From a virus, in IMG/VR virus record IMGVR_UViG_3300036859_000044, positions 1-29,877 of that record: a stretch of 29,877 nt of DNA, one strand, 5' to 3'. Of the stretch, positions 24,205 through 29,877 are shown one piece after another (positions within the stretch are counted from its first letter, which is position 1; every line of letters begins with the position of its first letter). The notes under the pieces are model-generated. The model made no database searches. It worked only from the letters and a program-made list of their open reading frames with translations, and had not been told where the DNA came from. Position numbers and translations under genes: made by a program.

Positions 24205-24217
24205 GAGTATTGACACA
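24197..24217. promoter_or_regulatory. Operator palindrome between divergent regulators
   Basis: TGTGTCAA and TTGACACA are perfect inverted copies separated by GAGTA, an 8-5-8 palindrome. Each arm holds a TTGACA -35 hexamer, one for each direction, so one bound protein would affect both promoters. This is the expected form of a phage switch operator. Which regulator binds it is not shown by the sequence. Confidence 0.78.
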
Positions 24218-24237
24218 GATACCGGAATGGATATAGA
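24210..24237 (+). promoter_or_regulatory. Early rightward promoter
   Basis: TTGACA (24210-24215, consensus) and TATAGA (24232-24237) are 16 bases apart. The ATG of the next gene is at 24246, nine bases after the -10, so transcription should begin at or within a few bases of the start codon. The transcript is therefore probably leaderless. It would drive the whole coupled early block. Confidence 0.68.
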
Positions 24238-24245
24238 GTCCCGGC

Positions 24246-24458
24246 ATGACCCAACCCGAAGTCCTGCCGACCGAGGATCTACGTGCCTGGGATTGGCGAG
24301 CTGATCTCAAACGCGACGAGCGGGGGATCCCCTGGCTCGCACGTCAGACCCATAAGAGCCAGACGACCGTCTACTCCTACGCCTATGGAACGCGGGCGAC
24401 ACCGATCGCGTGGCTGGAGGAAGTCGCGCGTCTGCTCGGAAAGGCGACGACACCGTGA
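24246..24458 (+). CDS. Small HTH regulator (Cro-like), first early gene
   Basis: The 70-residue product fits a minimal helix-turn-helix protein: RDERGIPWLARQTHKSQTTV is the candidate HTH (about residues 26-45), followed by SYAYGTRATPIAWLEEVARLLG. It faces the repressor across the operator and is the first gene of the early block, the position of Cro. The start appears leaderless (see promoter). It ends in a GTGA joint with an HNH endonuclease gene. DNA binding is inferred. Confidence 0.65.
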   Translation: MTQPEVLPTEDLRAWDWRADLKRDERGIPWLARQTHKSQTTVYSYAYGTRATPIAWLEEVARLLGKATTP

Positions 24459-25069
24459 CTGGACTTCGGGTAGATTGGCCTAAGACGGACCTTACATTAT
24501 CGGCATGGGCGGAAGTACCACGGCCGTCTACCCTAAGTCGTACTGACCCCCACGCAGTCTGCCGAACGCTGGCGCTGCCGTCTGACAGACGCCGTGGCGA
24601 TTTCTGGTCGAAGGTCTACAGGACCGAATGCTGCTGGCTGTGGGCTCGCGCTCGCTTGGCGGTCACAGGCTATGGCGCTGCGTGGCGGGATGGCCGGGTC
24701 GTTGGCGCACACCGCGTCGCCTATGAGGACGCGATCGGTCCGATCCCGGCTGGCCTCGATGTCATGCACTCGTGCGATGTCAGGCACTGTGTCCGACCCG
24801 ATCATCTCCGCGCCGGCACCCGCGTTGACAACCAGCGCGACATGGTCACCAAGGGTCGGAACGGTCCGCAGCACGGCGAATACAACCACCACGCCAAGTA
24901 TACGTGGGCACAGATCCATGCCATTCGGGATCGCCGCCGCCAAGGTGAAAGCAGACAGGCTCTAGCCGCTGAGTTTGGCACTCCCGCGCACTACATCTAC
25001 AGCATCACTTCCGAACGGGTCTGGCCCGAGTCAATCTGTCCTGTCCACGGATCTCAGGCAGCGGCATGA
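24455..25069 (+). CDS. HNH endonuclease with C-terminal helix-turn-helix segment
   Basis: The 204-residue product starts at GTG 24455 (GTGA). Residues about 50-125 are a typical phage HNH domain: ECCWLWARARLAVTGYGA, GAHRVAYEDAIGPIPAGLDV, MHSCDVRHCVRPDHLRAGT, with the His/Asn-type core and two Cys pairs for structural zinc. A C-terminal segment (KYTWAQIHAIRDRRRQG, then SRQALAAEFGTPAHYIYSI) looks like a resolvase-type HTH. Such proteins are often homing-type or packaging-associated nickases; here it sits inside the early operon with coupled ends and no split host gene. Confidence 0.82.
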   Translation: MTGLRVDWPKTDLTLSAWAEVPRPSTLSRTDPHAVCRTLALPSDRRRGDFWSKVYRTECCWLWARARLAVTGYGAAWRDGRVVGAHRVAYEDAIGPIPAGLDVMHSCDVRHCVRPDHLRAGTRVDNQRDMVTKGRNGPQHGEYNHHAKYTWAQIHAIRDRRRQGESRQALAAEFGTPAHYIYSITSERVWPESICPVHGSQAAA

Positions 25070-25266
25070 TCGCGCCCCCTCCCCCTCTCCCCTCTCGGCC
25101 AGTCCTACTGCCAGATGACCGAAGTGCCGCCGCCCGCCTCGAGGATCTGCTAGAGCTCCGGGACCGAGCTCGCGTCCGAGGCTACGCGGACCTCGTCGAA
25201 CTCTACACCGACCGCATCCTCGATGACGCCTTCGGCTTGAACGGCCCTGGCGGACACGCTGCCTAA
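25066..25266 (+). CDS. Hypothetical protein between two HNH genes
   Basis: The 66-residue product is not recognised. A Pro-rich start is followed by a charged helix pair (AAARLEDLLELRDRARVRG, YADLVELYTDRIL), and the end is Gly-rich. It overlaps the HNH gene before (ATGA) and the HNH gene after (TAATG), so it is probably translated. Its function is unknown. Confidence 0.6.
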   Translation: MIAPPPPLPSRPVLLPDDRSAAARLEDLLELRDRARVRGYADLVELYTDRILDDAFGLNGPGGHAA

Positions 25267-25628
25267 TGGACGGCTGCATCTTCTGGCCCGGGAGGATCAA
25301 CAAGAAGGGCTACGCCTATCTCGGCGGGATGCCCGCGTACCGGCTGTTCTACGAACGGAACATCGGCTCGATCCCTTCCGGTTATCACGTGGACCATACG
25401 TGCTTTGTGCGCGACTGCATCAATCCCGCCCATCTGCGTCTCCTCCTGGCAGACGAGAATCGGAGTTTGCAGCGCGAGTCGATCAAGACCCATTGCATCA
25501 ATGGCCACGAGTTCACGGTCGAGAACACCTACATCCGCCCGAAGGTGCATCGCGGTGGTAATCGCGACTGCCGGACGTGCATCCGTGATCGAGTAAGCCG
25601 ATATAAGGCTAGGCGGGACGCTGCATGA
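25266..25628 (+). CDS. Second HNH endonuclease, with a C-terminal zinc knuckle
   Basis: The 120-residue product holds a compact HNH domain: CIFWPGRINKKGYAYLGG, PSGYHVDHTCFVRDCINPAH, then LRLLLADENRS. The HxxH-type core (VDHTC, INPAHLR) is intact. Residues about 78-113 add a Cys/His knuckle (THCINGHEF, then DCRTCIRDR), common in phage HNH proteins. It is not a close copy of the HNH protein at 24455. A role in DNA processing or mobility is likely; the exact one is unknown. Confidence 0.8.
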   Translation: MDGCIFWPGRINKKGYAYLGGMPAYRLFYERNIGSIPSGYHVDHTCFVRDCINPAHLRLLLADENRSLQRESIKTHCINGHEFTVENTYIRPKVHRGGNRDCRTCIRDRVSRYKARRDAA

Positions 25629-25843
25629 GCGGTTTCGGGTGGTCCGCTGAGGAATTCCCCGGCGATCCGAGTCCGTGGCGATTCGTCCTGTTCGACGTGC
25701 GCTGTAAGTGCGGCTGGTTCCTCGCCAAAGCGGCGCCGGTCATGGGGCGGAATGGCGTCCATGACGTTGAGGGTGACTGCAAGCGGCACGGCCACGTCAC
25801 CGCCGAGTCGTGGAACATCATCGACCGGGCGGATCTCGCATGA
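25625..25843 (+). CDS. Hypothetical protein with zinc-ribbon-like Cys/His
   Basis: The 72-residue product starts in an ATGA joint. It has CKCGWFLAKA near residue 28 and DCKRHGHV near residue 52, so CxC and C-x2-H could bind one zinc ion. Acidic and aromatic residues surround it. It is not recognised. Coupled overlaps at both ends support expression. Confidence 0.58.
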   Translation: MSGFGWSAEEFPGDPSPWRFVLFDVRCKCGWFLAKAAPVMGRNGVHDVEGDCKRHGHVTAESWNIIDRADLA

Positions 25844-25974
25844 GCGCCGCCGCCGACCTCCAGGCCGCCATCGAAGGCTTCACAACGGCCGTCTTGGGCG
25901 CCGGCCCGCTGCTGTTGCTGGGTTGCGGGCTGCTGCTGGGCGTGGTGTTGGTGTACGGGCTGGGACGACGATGA
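25840..25974 (+). CDS. Small single-helix membrane protein
   Basis: The 44-residue product has a short soluble start (MSAAADLQAAIEGFTTA), then a strongly hydrophobic Leu/Gly/Val stretch (about residues 18-39, LLLLGCGLLLGVVLVYG) and a GRR end. This gives one membrane helix with the basic tail probably inside. It overlaps both neighbours by ATGA. Holin-like size and shape are noted, but it sits in the early block with no lysis enzyme nearby. Confidence 0.58.
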   Translation: MSAAADLQAAIEGFTTAVLGAGPLLLLGCGLLLGVVLVYGLGRR

Positions 25975-26222
25975 GCCGCGTGCTGGATACAGACCGTCTC
26001 GCGACTGCGATGGTGGCGGCGTTCCGGGCCGAGGCCGTGAAGCATTGGCCGTGGCTCCGCGGTGACGGCTGGCCGGCCTATTCCGAGAATCGGCCGCAAA
26101 GCACGCAGACGTTCCGAGTGAGCGACATCGCGGAGGCACTCGCCCTCGAATACGAGGCGACGCTCGACGCTGAGGAATTGGACCCGGCGGCGCCATGGAA
26201 TATCGCGGGCGCCGACCGGTGA
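25971..26222 (+). CDS. Hypothetical early protein, 83 residues
   Basis: The product is not recognised. It has an amphipathic start (DTDRLATAMVAAFRAEA), a Trp-rich middle (HWPWLRGDGWPAY) and an acidic helical end (VSDIAEALALEYEATLDAEE). It looks like a small soluble protein without metal or membrane motif. ATG 25971 overlaps the previous stop (ATGA) and its TGA overlaps GTG 26219. Confidence 0.58.
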   Translation: MSRVLDTDRLATAMVAAFRAEAVKHWPWLRGDGWPAYSENRPQSTQTFRVSDIAEALALEYEATLDAEELDPAAPWNIAGADR

Positions 26223-26353
26223 CCCCCCGCTGCGCCACCAAGGGTTGCCAGCGAGCACGCGAGGCGCACCGGGCGCTCTGTGAAGCATGTTTGCGGGCGC
26301 TTCTGGATCGCGTATTCGGGCGCAGCGCGGACGTCCCGGTAGCGCGGCCATGA
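26219..26353 (+). CDS. Zinc-knuckle microprotein, early block
   Basis: The 44-residue product has C-x4-C (CATKGC, residues 5-10) and C-x2-C (CEAC, residues 21-24), enough for one zinc site, followed by a helix (LRALLDRVFG). It is basic and may bind nucleic acid. It begins with GTG 26219 (GTGA) and ends in an ATGA joint. Confidence 0.52.
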   Translation: MTPRCATKGCQRAREAHRALCEACLRALLDRVFGRSADVPVARP

Positions 26354-26478
26354 ACCGCCTCTTCCAGGCCCGCTCGCGCCGCTCGATCGCGCTTGAGCTG
26401 GTCTTCCAGACCATCGTCTTCGGGCTCTGCCTGGTGGGCATCGTTGTCCTGTTCGGGCTCGCTGGACCGGCGACGTGA
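26350..26478 (+). CDS. Small single-helix membrane protein, basic N-terminus
   Basis: The 42-residue product begins with an Arg-rich segment (NRLFQARSRRS) and continues into one hydrophobic helix (about residues 17-38, LVFQTIVFGLCLVGIVVLFG). The positive start would stay in the cytoplasm, the opposite orientation to the protein at 25840. Overlaps with both neighbours support it. Its function is unknown. Confidence 0.55.
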   Translation: MNRLFQARSRRSIALELVFQTIVFGLCLVGIVVLFGLAGPAT

Positions 26479-27008
26479 TGCGGAGCGTGCTATTCCCGGA
26501 GGTGATCGCGCGGGATCCTGACAACAAGTTCCACGCCGGGAACGGCTCGGACGGCAAGCACTACTGGCTCACGCCGCCGGACCTCTACGCCGCGTTGTAC
26601 GCCGCGTTGGATGCCGAGTTCCACTTCGACTTCGACCCCTGTCCCTACCCGCTGCCGGACGGTTTCGATGGCCTGACCTGCGATTGGGGCCAGTCGAACT
26701 ACGTCAACCCGCCGTTCGGTTCGATCCTCCATGAAGGGCGCATGAAGGGCGCAACGGCGTGGGTTCGTAAGGCCATCGCGGAGCATCGCAAGGGCAAGAC
26801 CGTGGTCCTCGTCTACCCGATCGACAAATGGGTACTCATGCTGCTCGCGGAGGGTCAAGTCAACCAGGACCGAGCCAAGATGTATGGCCTCCCCTACTCG
26901 GAGGTCCGCAATCTCGGGGACGTGAAGTGGCTCGCTATCGAGGACGGTTCCGCCGGTAACGGGACCGGGCGGCATATCGCGTGCTTCGTCCTCCGGGTCT
27001 CCGCATGA
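26475..27008 (+). CDS. DNA N-6-adenine methyltransferase (phage Dam-type)
   Basis: The 177-residue product matches the small phage Dam family: KHYWLTPPDLYAALYAAL, then FHFDFDPCPYPLP (about residues 50-60) and SNYVNPPFGSI with the NPPF catalytic motif near residues 78-81. It transfers a methyl group to adenine N6 and may protect phage DNA from host restriction or from its own HNH nucleases. The start is GTG 26475 or the next codon, ATG 26478; the first overlaps the previous stop. Confidence 0.85.
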   Translation: MMRSVLFPEVIARDPDNKFHAGNGSDGKHYWLTPPDLYAALYAALDAEFHFDFDPCPYPLPDGFDGLTCDWGQSNYVNPPFGSILHEGRMKGATAWVRKAIAEHRKGKTVVLVYPIDKWVLMLLAEGQVNQDRAKMYGLPYSEVRNLGDVKWLAIEDGSAGNGTGRHIACFVLRVSA

Positions 27009-27298
27009 CACCTGTCACCCTCCACCACTCGTGTGCCGTGTGCCGGCGCCCCATCGTCGTCGGCCGCCTCCTGCCGTGGACACACGCAGCTGGCCGGGTC
27101 GGCGAACCGCATTACGCAAGACCCCTCCGAGCCCCAGCGATGGGCTCCCCCGCCGAGCCCGGCGCCACTGCTGTCCGGGGGCAGCTAGCCGGTTCACCAA
27201 TAGCGGGCCGCCAGTCCAGACCCACTTCTCCGATCGAGCAATCGGCGGACTCCCTGGGCTGGCGGCCACATCGAACGAGGGGCGACAGATATGTGTGA
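27005..27298 (+). CDS. Hypothetical protein with N-terminal CxxC
   Basis: The 97-residue product starts at ATG 27005 (ATGA). The first 40 residues (HHSCAVCRRPIVVGRLLPW, then HAAGRVGEPHY) look like a half zinc ribbon. The rest is Pro/Arg/Ser-rich and weakly coding-like, so part of the region may belong to another arrangement. It overlaps the next gene by 8 bases, which favours the frame shown. Confidence 0.45.
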   Translation: MTPVTLHHSCAVCRRPIVVGRLLPWTHAAGRVGEPHYARPLRAPAMGSPAEPGATAVRGQLAGSPIAGRQSRPTSPIEQSADSLGWRPHRTRGDRYV

Positions 27299-27503
27299 CA
27301 GCAGCAGCGACCCGACCACCTATGACACGCCGCGCAAGCGGCCCGCCTGCCAGCGCCGGATCTGGGTACGCGGCGTCGACCGGCCATGCGGTATCGAGTT
27401 CGGCGTGACGACCTGGACCGATGAGCACGGCGTGGTCCACACCGCCTGTCGCCACCACAAGGCCGAGGTGCTCTATCGCCACCCGGAGGCGATGCCCGCA
27501 TGA
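27291..27503 (+). CDS. Hypothetical protein with zinc-binding Cys/His
   Basis: The 70-residue product has CQRRIWVRGVDRPCGIEFG and a later ACRHHKAE, a C-x12-C plus C-x-H-H arrangement that could hold zinc. It starts at ATG 27291 (8-base overlap) and ends in an ATGA joint with the exonuclease gene. It is not recognised; its place suggests a link to the recombination genes. Confidence 0.57.
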   Translation: MCDSSSDPTTYDTPRKRPACQRRIWVRGVDRPCGIEFGVTTWTDEHGVVHTACRHHKAEVLYRHPEAMPA

Positions 27504-28432
27504 CCCATGTTGCCGTCGCTCAGGGTTCGGACGCCTGGCTGGCCGCGCGCCGAACACTCGTCACCGCCACGGACATTCCCGTCCTACTCGGGTTGTCGCC
27601 ATACAAGTGCGAGGCCGATGTTGCCGACGAGAAGCTGAACGGCATGCTCGTTGAGCCGAACCTGCGAATGCGCGTCGGCAGCGCTGTCCAAGACTTGATC
27701 GGCGAGGAGTACAGCCGCGTAACCGGGCGTCGGGTCCGTCGCTATCTCGGGCTTGTGACGCACCCGACGCTCGAATGGGCCGGTGCCTCCCCGGATTTCC
27801 GCGTCGTCGGCGACCGTCGGCTCGTGGAGGCCAAGCGCTCGTCGAGCCGGACGCGCTTCGCCGATGGACTGCCGCAGGACGTTGAGGCCCAGGTGGCGTG
27901 GCAACTCGGCGTGACCGGCTACCCGAAGGCCGATGTGGCGGTGCTCCTCGGCGACGACGAACTCGAAGTGTTCGAGATTGCGGCCGACGCTCAATTGTTC
28001 GGCGACCTCGTGGCGATTGCCGAAGACTTCCGCGCGCGATTGGCGGCCGGTGGCCCGTTCGCCCGGGACACGAACCGGATCAAGCGCGACTTCCCGTCCG
28101 ACAACGGGGCGGAGATGGTGGCCGACGCCGAACTCACCGAGGCAGTGTCCGCACTCGTGGCGCTCCGCGCGCAACGCAAGGACATGGAAGCCGCCGAGGA
28201 GCGGATCGAGACGGCCGTCAAGGCCCGCATGGGCGAGGTGGCCGTGCTCGTCGGTCAGGGGTTCCGAGTCACCTGGAAGCAGACGAAATCCGTGGAACAG
28301 ACCGATTGGAAGTCGGTCGCCGACGGACTGCTGCGCCAACTCCCCGAGACAGAGGCGCGAAGCCTCGTCGGGATTGCAACGACGGTCAGGCAGGGCTTTC
28401 GACCCTTCCGCGTCACCCTCGACAAGGAGTAG
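27500..28432 (+). CDS. YqaJ/lambda-type recombination exonuclease
   Basis: The 310-residue product fits the YqaJ-like viral recombinase family, which degrades one strand of duplex DNA to expose single strands for annealing. It opens with the family pattern SDAWLAARRTLVTATDIPVL (W...R...iTASd), has a helix with Glu (GEEYSR), and the catalytic core near residues 95-111: ASPDFRVV with the Asp, then LVEAKRS giving the E-x-K. The C-terminal 100 residues are helical. The RecT-type gene follows after 3 bases. Together they form a two-component recombination pair like lambda Red. Confidence 0.85.
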   Translation: MTHVAVAQGSDAWLAARRTLVTATDIPVLLGLSPYKCEADVADEKLNGMLVEPNLRMRVGSAVQDLIGEEYSRVTGRRVRRYLGLVTHPTLEWAGASPDFRVVGDRRLVEAKRSSSRTRFADGLPQDVEAQVAWQLGVTGYPKADVAVLLGDDELEVFEIAADAQLFGDLVAIAEDFRARLAAGGPFARDTNRIKRDFPSDNGAEMVADAELTEAVSALVALRAQRKDMEAAEERIETAVKARMGEVAVLVGQGFRVTWKQTKSVEQTDWKSVADGLLRQLPETEARSLVGIATTVRQGFRPFRVTLDKE

Positions 28433-28435
28433 TTC

Positions 28436-29272
28436 GTGGCAATCGCAACCGTGCCCACAGTCACCGACCCGCGCGAACTAGCGCTACTCAAGGCCGTCGG
28501 CCTCGACAGGGTGAGCGCCGAGCAGCGGGAACTCGCGCTCAACATCGCCCAGCGGTACGAACTTGACCTGCTCCTCAAGCACCTCGTGATGATCGACGGA
28601 CGACCCTACGTCACCCGAGACGGCCTGCTCCATATCGCGCACCGCTCGGGACAACTCGACGGCATGGAAACGAGCGAGCCCGTCGTCGTCGACGACTATT
28701 GGCGCTCGACATGCTCCGTCTATCGCAAGGACATGAGCCGGCCGTTCACCTACACCGGGCGCTATCCGACGAAAGGCGGTAACGCTAAGTTCGCGCCTGA
28801 GATGGCTGTCAAGGTGGGTGAAGTGATGGCGCTGCGTCGGGCCTTCGATGTGGCCGCACCGACGGCTGAGGAACGCTGGGATGTGGATGTGGCTCTGCCC
28901 ACGGAGGCGGCGCCAAAGCCGACCCTGGCCGAACGCGCTGCTGAGAAGCGGGCCGAGATTGAGACGCCAACAGAGTCGGTGAAAGAGGAGCCACCGGCTC
29001 CCGTTGGCCCCTACACCCAGGCAAAGTACGACGCTGAACTGCCCGGCCTGACCAAGCGGCAGTTTGTGGAGGCGTTGGCTGAACACAACGTCGACCCGAA
29101 GTACGCAACCAGCGTCCGCGTCGAGATGTTTCCCGACGTGAAGGCTGAGCTCAGCGACTCGGAACGGCGCCTACTTCTGGACGCGCTCCTGGCCGACGTG
29201 ATTCCCGAAGCCCAGTCCGCGCCGCTGTTCACGGAAGGCGAGTGGGCTCCGGCCGAGACGACGACGGCATGA
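28436..29272 (+). CDS. recT: RecT-type single-strand annealing protein
   Basis: The 278-residue product matches the RecT family: RPYVTRDGLLHIAHRSGQLDG (core YVTRDGLLHIAH, about residues 59-70), VYRKDMSRPF, and APEMAVKVGEVMALRRAF (about residues 120-138), which mirrors the typical 'P..M..K.ae..alRraF'. It anneals complementary strands made by the exonuclease before it. The C-terminal 130 residues are a linker and a second small helical domain. GTG 28436 has AAGGAG about 6 bases upstream, so this gene has its own strong ribosome-binding site. Confidence 0.85.
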   Translation: MAIATVPTVTDPRELALLKAVGLDRVSAEQRELALNIAQRYELDLLLKHLVMIDGRPYVTRDGLLHIAHRSGQLDGMETSEPVVVDDYWRSTCSVYRKDMSRPFTYTGRYPTKGGNAKFAPEMAVKVGEVMALRRAFDVAAPTAEERWDVDVALPTEAAPKPTLAERAAEKRAEIETPTESVKEEPPAPVGPYTQAKYDAELPGLTKRQFVEALAEHNVDPKYATSVRVEMFPDVKAELSDSERRLLLDALLADVIPEAQSAPLFTEGEWAPAETTTA

Positions 29273-29823
29273 CGGATCTGTTCGAGCCTCTCACGCCAGC
29301 CAACCCGGCGGCACCGGTGCCGCGTCCCTGTCGCCGCCACGCCTCGCTCAAGGTTCACTTCGCCACGGACCCGGACGGAGTTGATCGACAGCTCTGGCAC
29401 GTCGAGCAAGCCCACCACGGCTATGTGAGCCCTTGCGAGCCGGGGATTATCTGTACGCGATGCTGGAAGCGGCTCGACGAGACCGCCGTGCGACGTGGCC
29501 GGACGAACCGGGCGCGCGGCAACTCCATTGAGCGCGAAGTCGGCAAGCAACTCGGCCTCAAGCGCGTCGGCCAGTTCGGCGGCGCCACGGATTTAGGCGT
29601 CTCGGCTGACCCGTTCGCAGTCAGCGTCAAGTCTGGCTCGGGCTACTTCTCCAACCGTTACTGGGATCAGCTCAAGCGGCAACCAGTGGCCGCCGGACAG
29701 ACGGCGCTCCTCGTCGTCACAGACGCGCCAGGAGCGGGCCACAGGCGGCGAGCCGTAGTTGTGCTCGATCTGGCTGATTGGCTGGCGCTGCATGGCCCGA
29801 GCGGCGTTGAGACGGTCCTATGA
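29269..29823 (+). CDS. Resolvase-like nuclease (PD-(D/E)xK type), divergent active site
   Basis: The 184-residue product starts at ATG 29269 (ATGA). The first 75 residues hold a Cys pair (CTRCWKRLDE). The second half resembles archaeal-type Hjc resolvases: SIEREVGKQLGLKRVG (helix with the first Glu), GGATDLGVSAD (Asp), and FAVSVKSGSGYF, where the expected E-x-K reads S-x-K. A Q..A....ALLVVTD strand follows. If the Glu is truly absent, catalysis may use another residue or be lost. Its place after exonuclease and RecT genes fits DNA recombination. Confidence 0.55.
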   Translation: MTDLFEPLTPANPAAPVPRPCRRHASLKVHFATDPDGVDRQLWHVEQAHHGYVSPCEPGIICTRCWKRLDETAVRRGRTNRARGNSIEREVGKQLGLKRVGQFGGATDLGVSADPFAVSVKSGSGYFSNRYWDQLKRQPVAAGQTALLVVTDAPGAGHRRRAVVVLDLADWLALHGPSGVETVL

Positions 29824-29877
29824 CCGACTGGCAAAGGGTGGTCGCGTATTTCCAGGACCATCCCGGCTCATCCCGTG
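29820..29877 (+). CDS. Early gene cut by the right window edge
   Basis: Only 19 codons are present (MTDWQRVVAYFQDHPGSSR). ATG 29820 overlaps the previous stop (ATGA), so it is probably the next coupled early gene. The segment reads like the first helix of a winged helix-turn-helix domain, but too little is seen to assign a role. Confidence 0.5.
   Translation, partial: MTDWQRVVAYFQDHPGSSR

Noticed and set aside
24127-24216. Longer N-terminus for the repressor starting at ATG 24216
   Set aside because: It would begin inside the operator palindrome and upstream of the predicted transcription start; the HTH protein begins naturally at 24126.
27584-28339. Reverse-strand open frame of 251 codons opposite the exonuclease gene
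   Set aside because: A shadow frame; the exonuclease has family motifs and coupled ends.
1-29877. tRNA genes, CRISPR arrays, insertion sequences, integrase and attachment sites
   Set aside because: Non-coding space is very small. No cloverleaf-like sequence, regularly spaced repeat-spacer pattern, transposase or recombinase motif was seen by eye.

Overview
This window is about 30 kb of a tailed double-stranded DNA phage or prophage (siphovirus-type, HK97-like head). It starts inside the large terminase gene and stops just after the start of an early gene, so both ends are cut. Base composition is high in G+C, genes are tightly packed, and most joints overlap by 1, 4 or 8 bases (ATGA, GTGA, TGATG), which suggests a few long, translationally coupled transcripts. 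The host cannot be named from the sequence. High G+C, frequent GTG starts, an AACSGG-type lipobox, a Tat-like leader and one apparently leaderless start would suit a high-GC host such as an actinobacterium or chloroflexotan; this is a weak inference.

Late region (2-23200, mostly + strand): large terminase (partial); a small reverse-strand cassette with a ribbon-helix-helix protein beside a 7-bp tandem repeat; a 53-residue membrane protein; a portal fused to a MuF-like domain; a prohead protease; and the major capsid protein followed by a strong hairpin. Then comes an unusual 5.2-kb insertion of one methyltransferase, one truncated methyltransferase, one unknown gene and four glycosyltransferase-like genes (6647-11808). 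The neck and tail genes follow: head-tail connector, zinc-knuckle microprotein, gp10-like neck protein, tail terminator, major tail protein, tail assembly chaperone with a canonical -1 slippery heptamer (CCCTTTA), tape measure, tail hub, two fibre-type proteins and a BNR-repeat protein with a Tat-like leader. The connector and the tail terminator carry the same extra N-terminal domain, which resembles a carbohydrate-binding module.

Switch region (23250-24458): a reverse-strand lipoprotein, a small + strand gene overlapping the repressor end antisense, a reverse-strand XRE-type repressor, and a divergent small HTH (Cro-like) gene. A perfect 8-5-8 palindrome contains the -35 hexamers of both divergent promoters. 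This looks like a lysogeny switch, so the phage is probably temperate, although no integrase or attachment site lies in the window.

Early region (24246-29877, + strand): a coupled run of small genes with two HNH endonucleases, zinc-knuckle and single-helix membrane microproteins, a Dam-type adenine methyltransferase, a YqaJ/lambda-type exonuclease plus RecT-type annealing protein, and a resolvase-like nuclease. No lysis enzyme, tRNA or CRISPR array was recognised.
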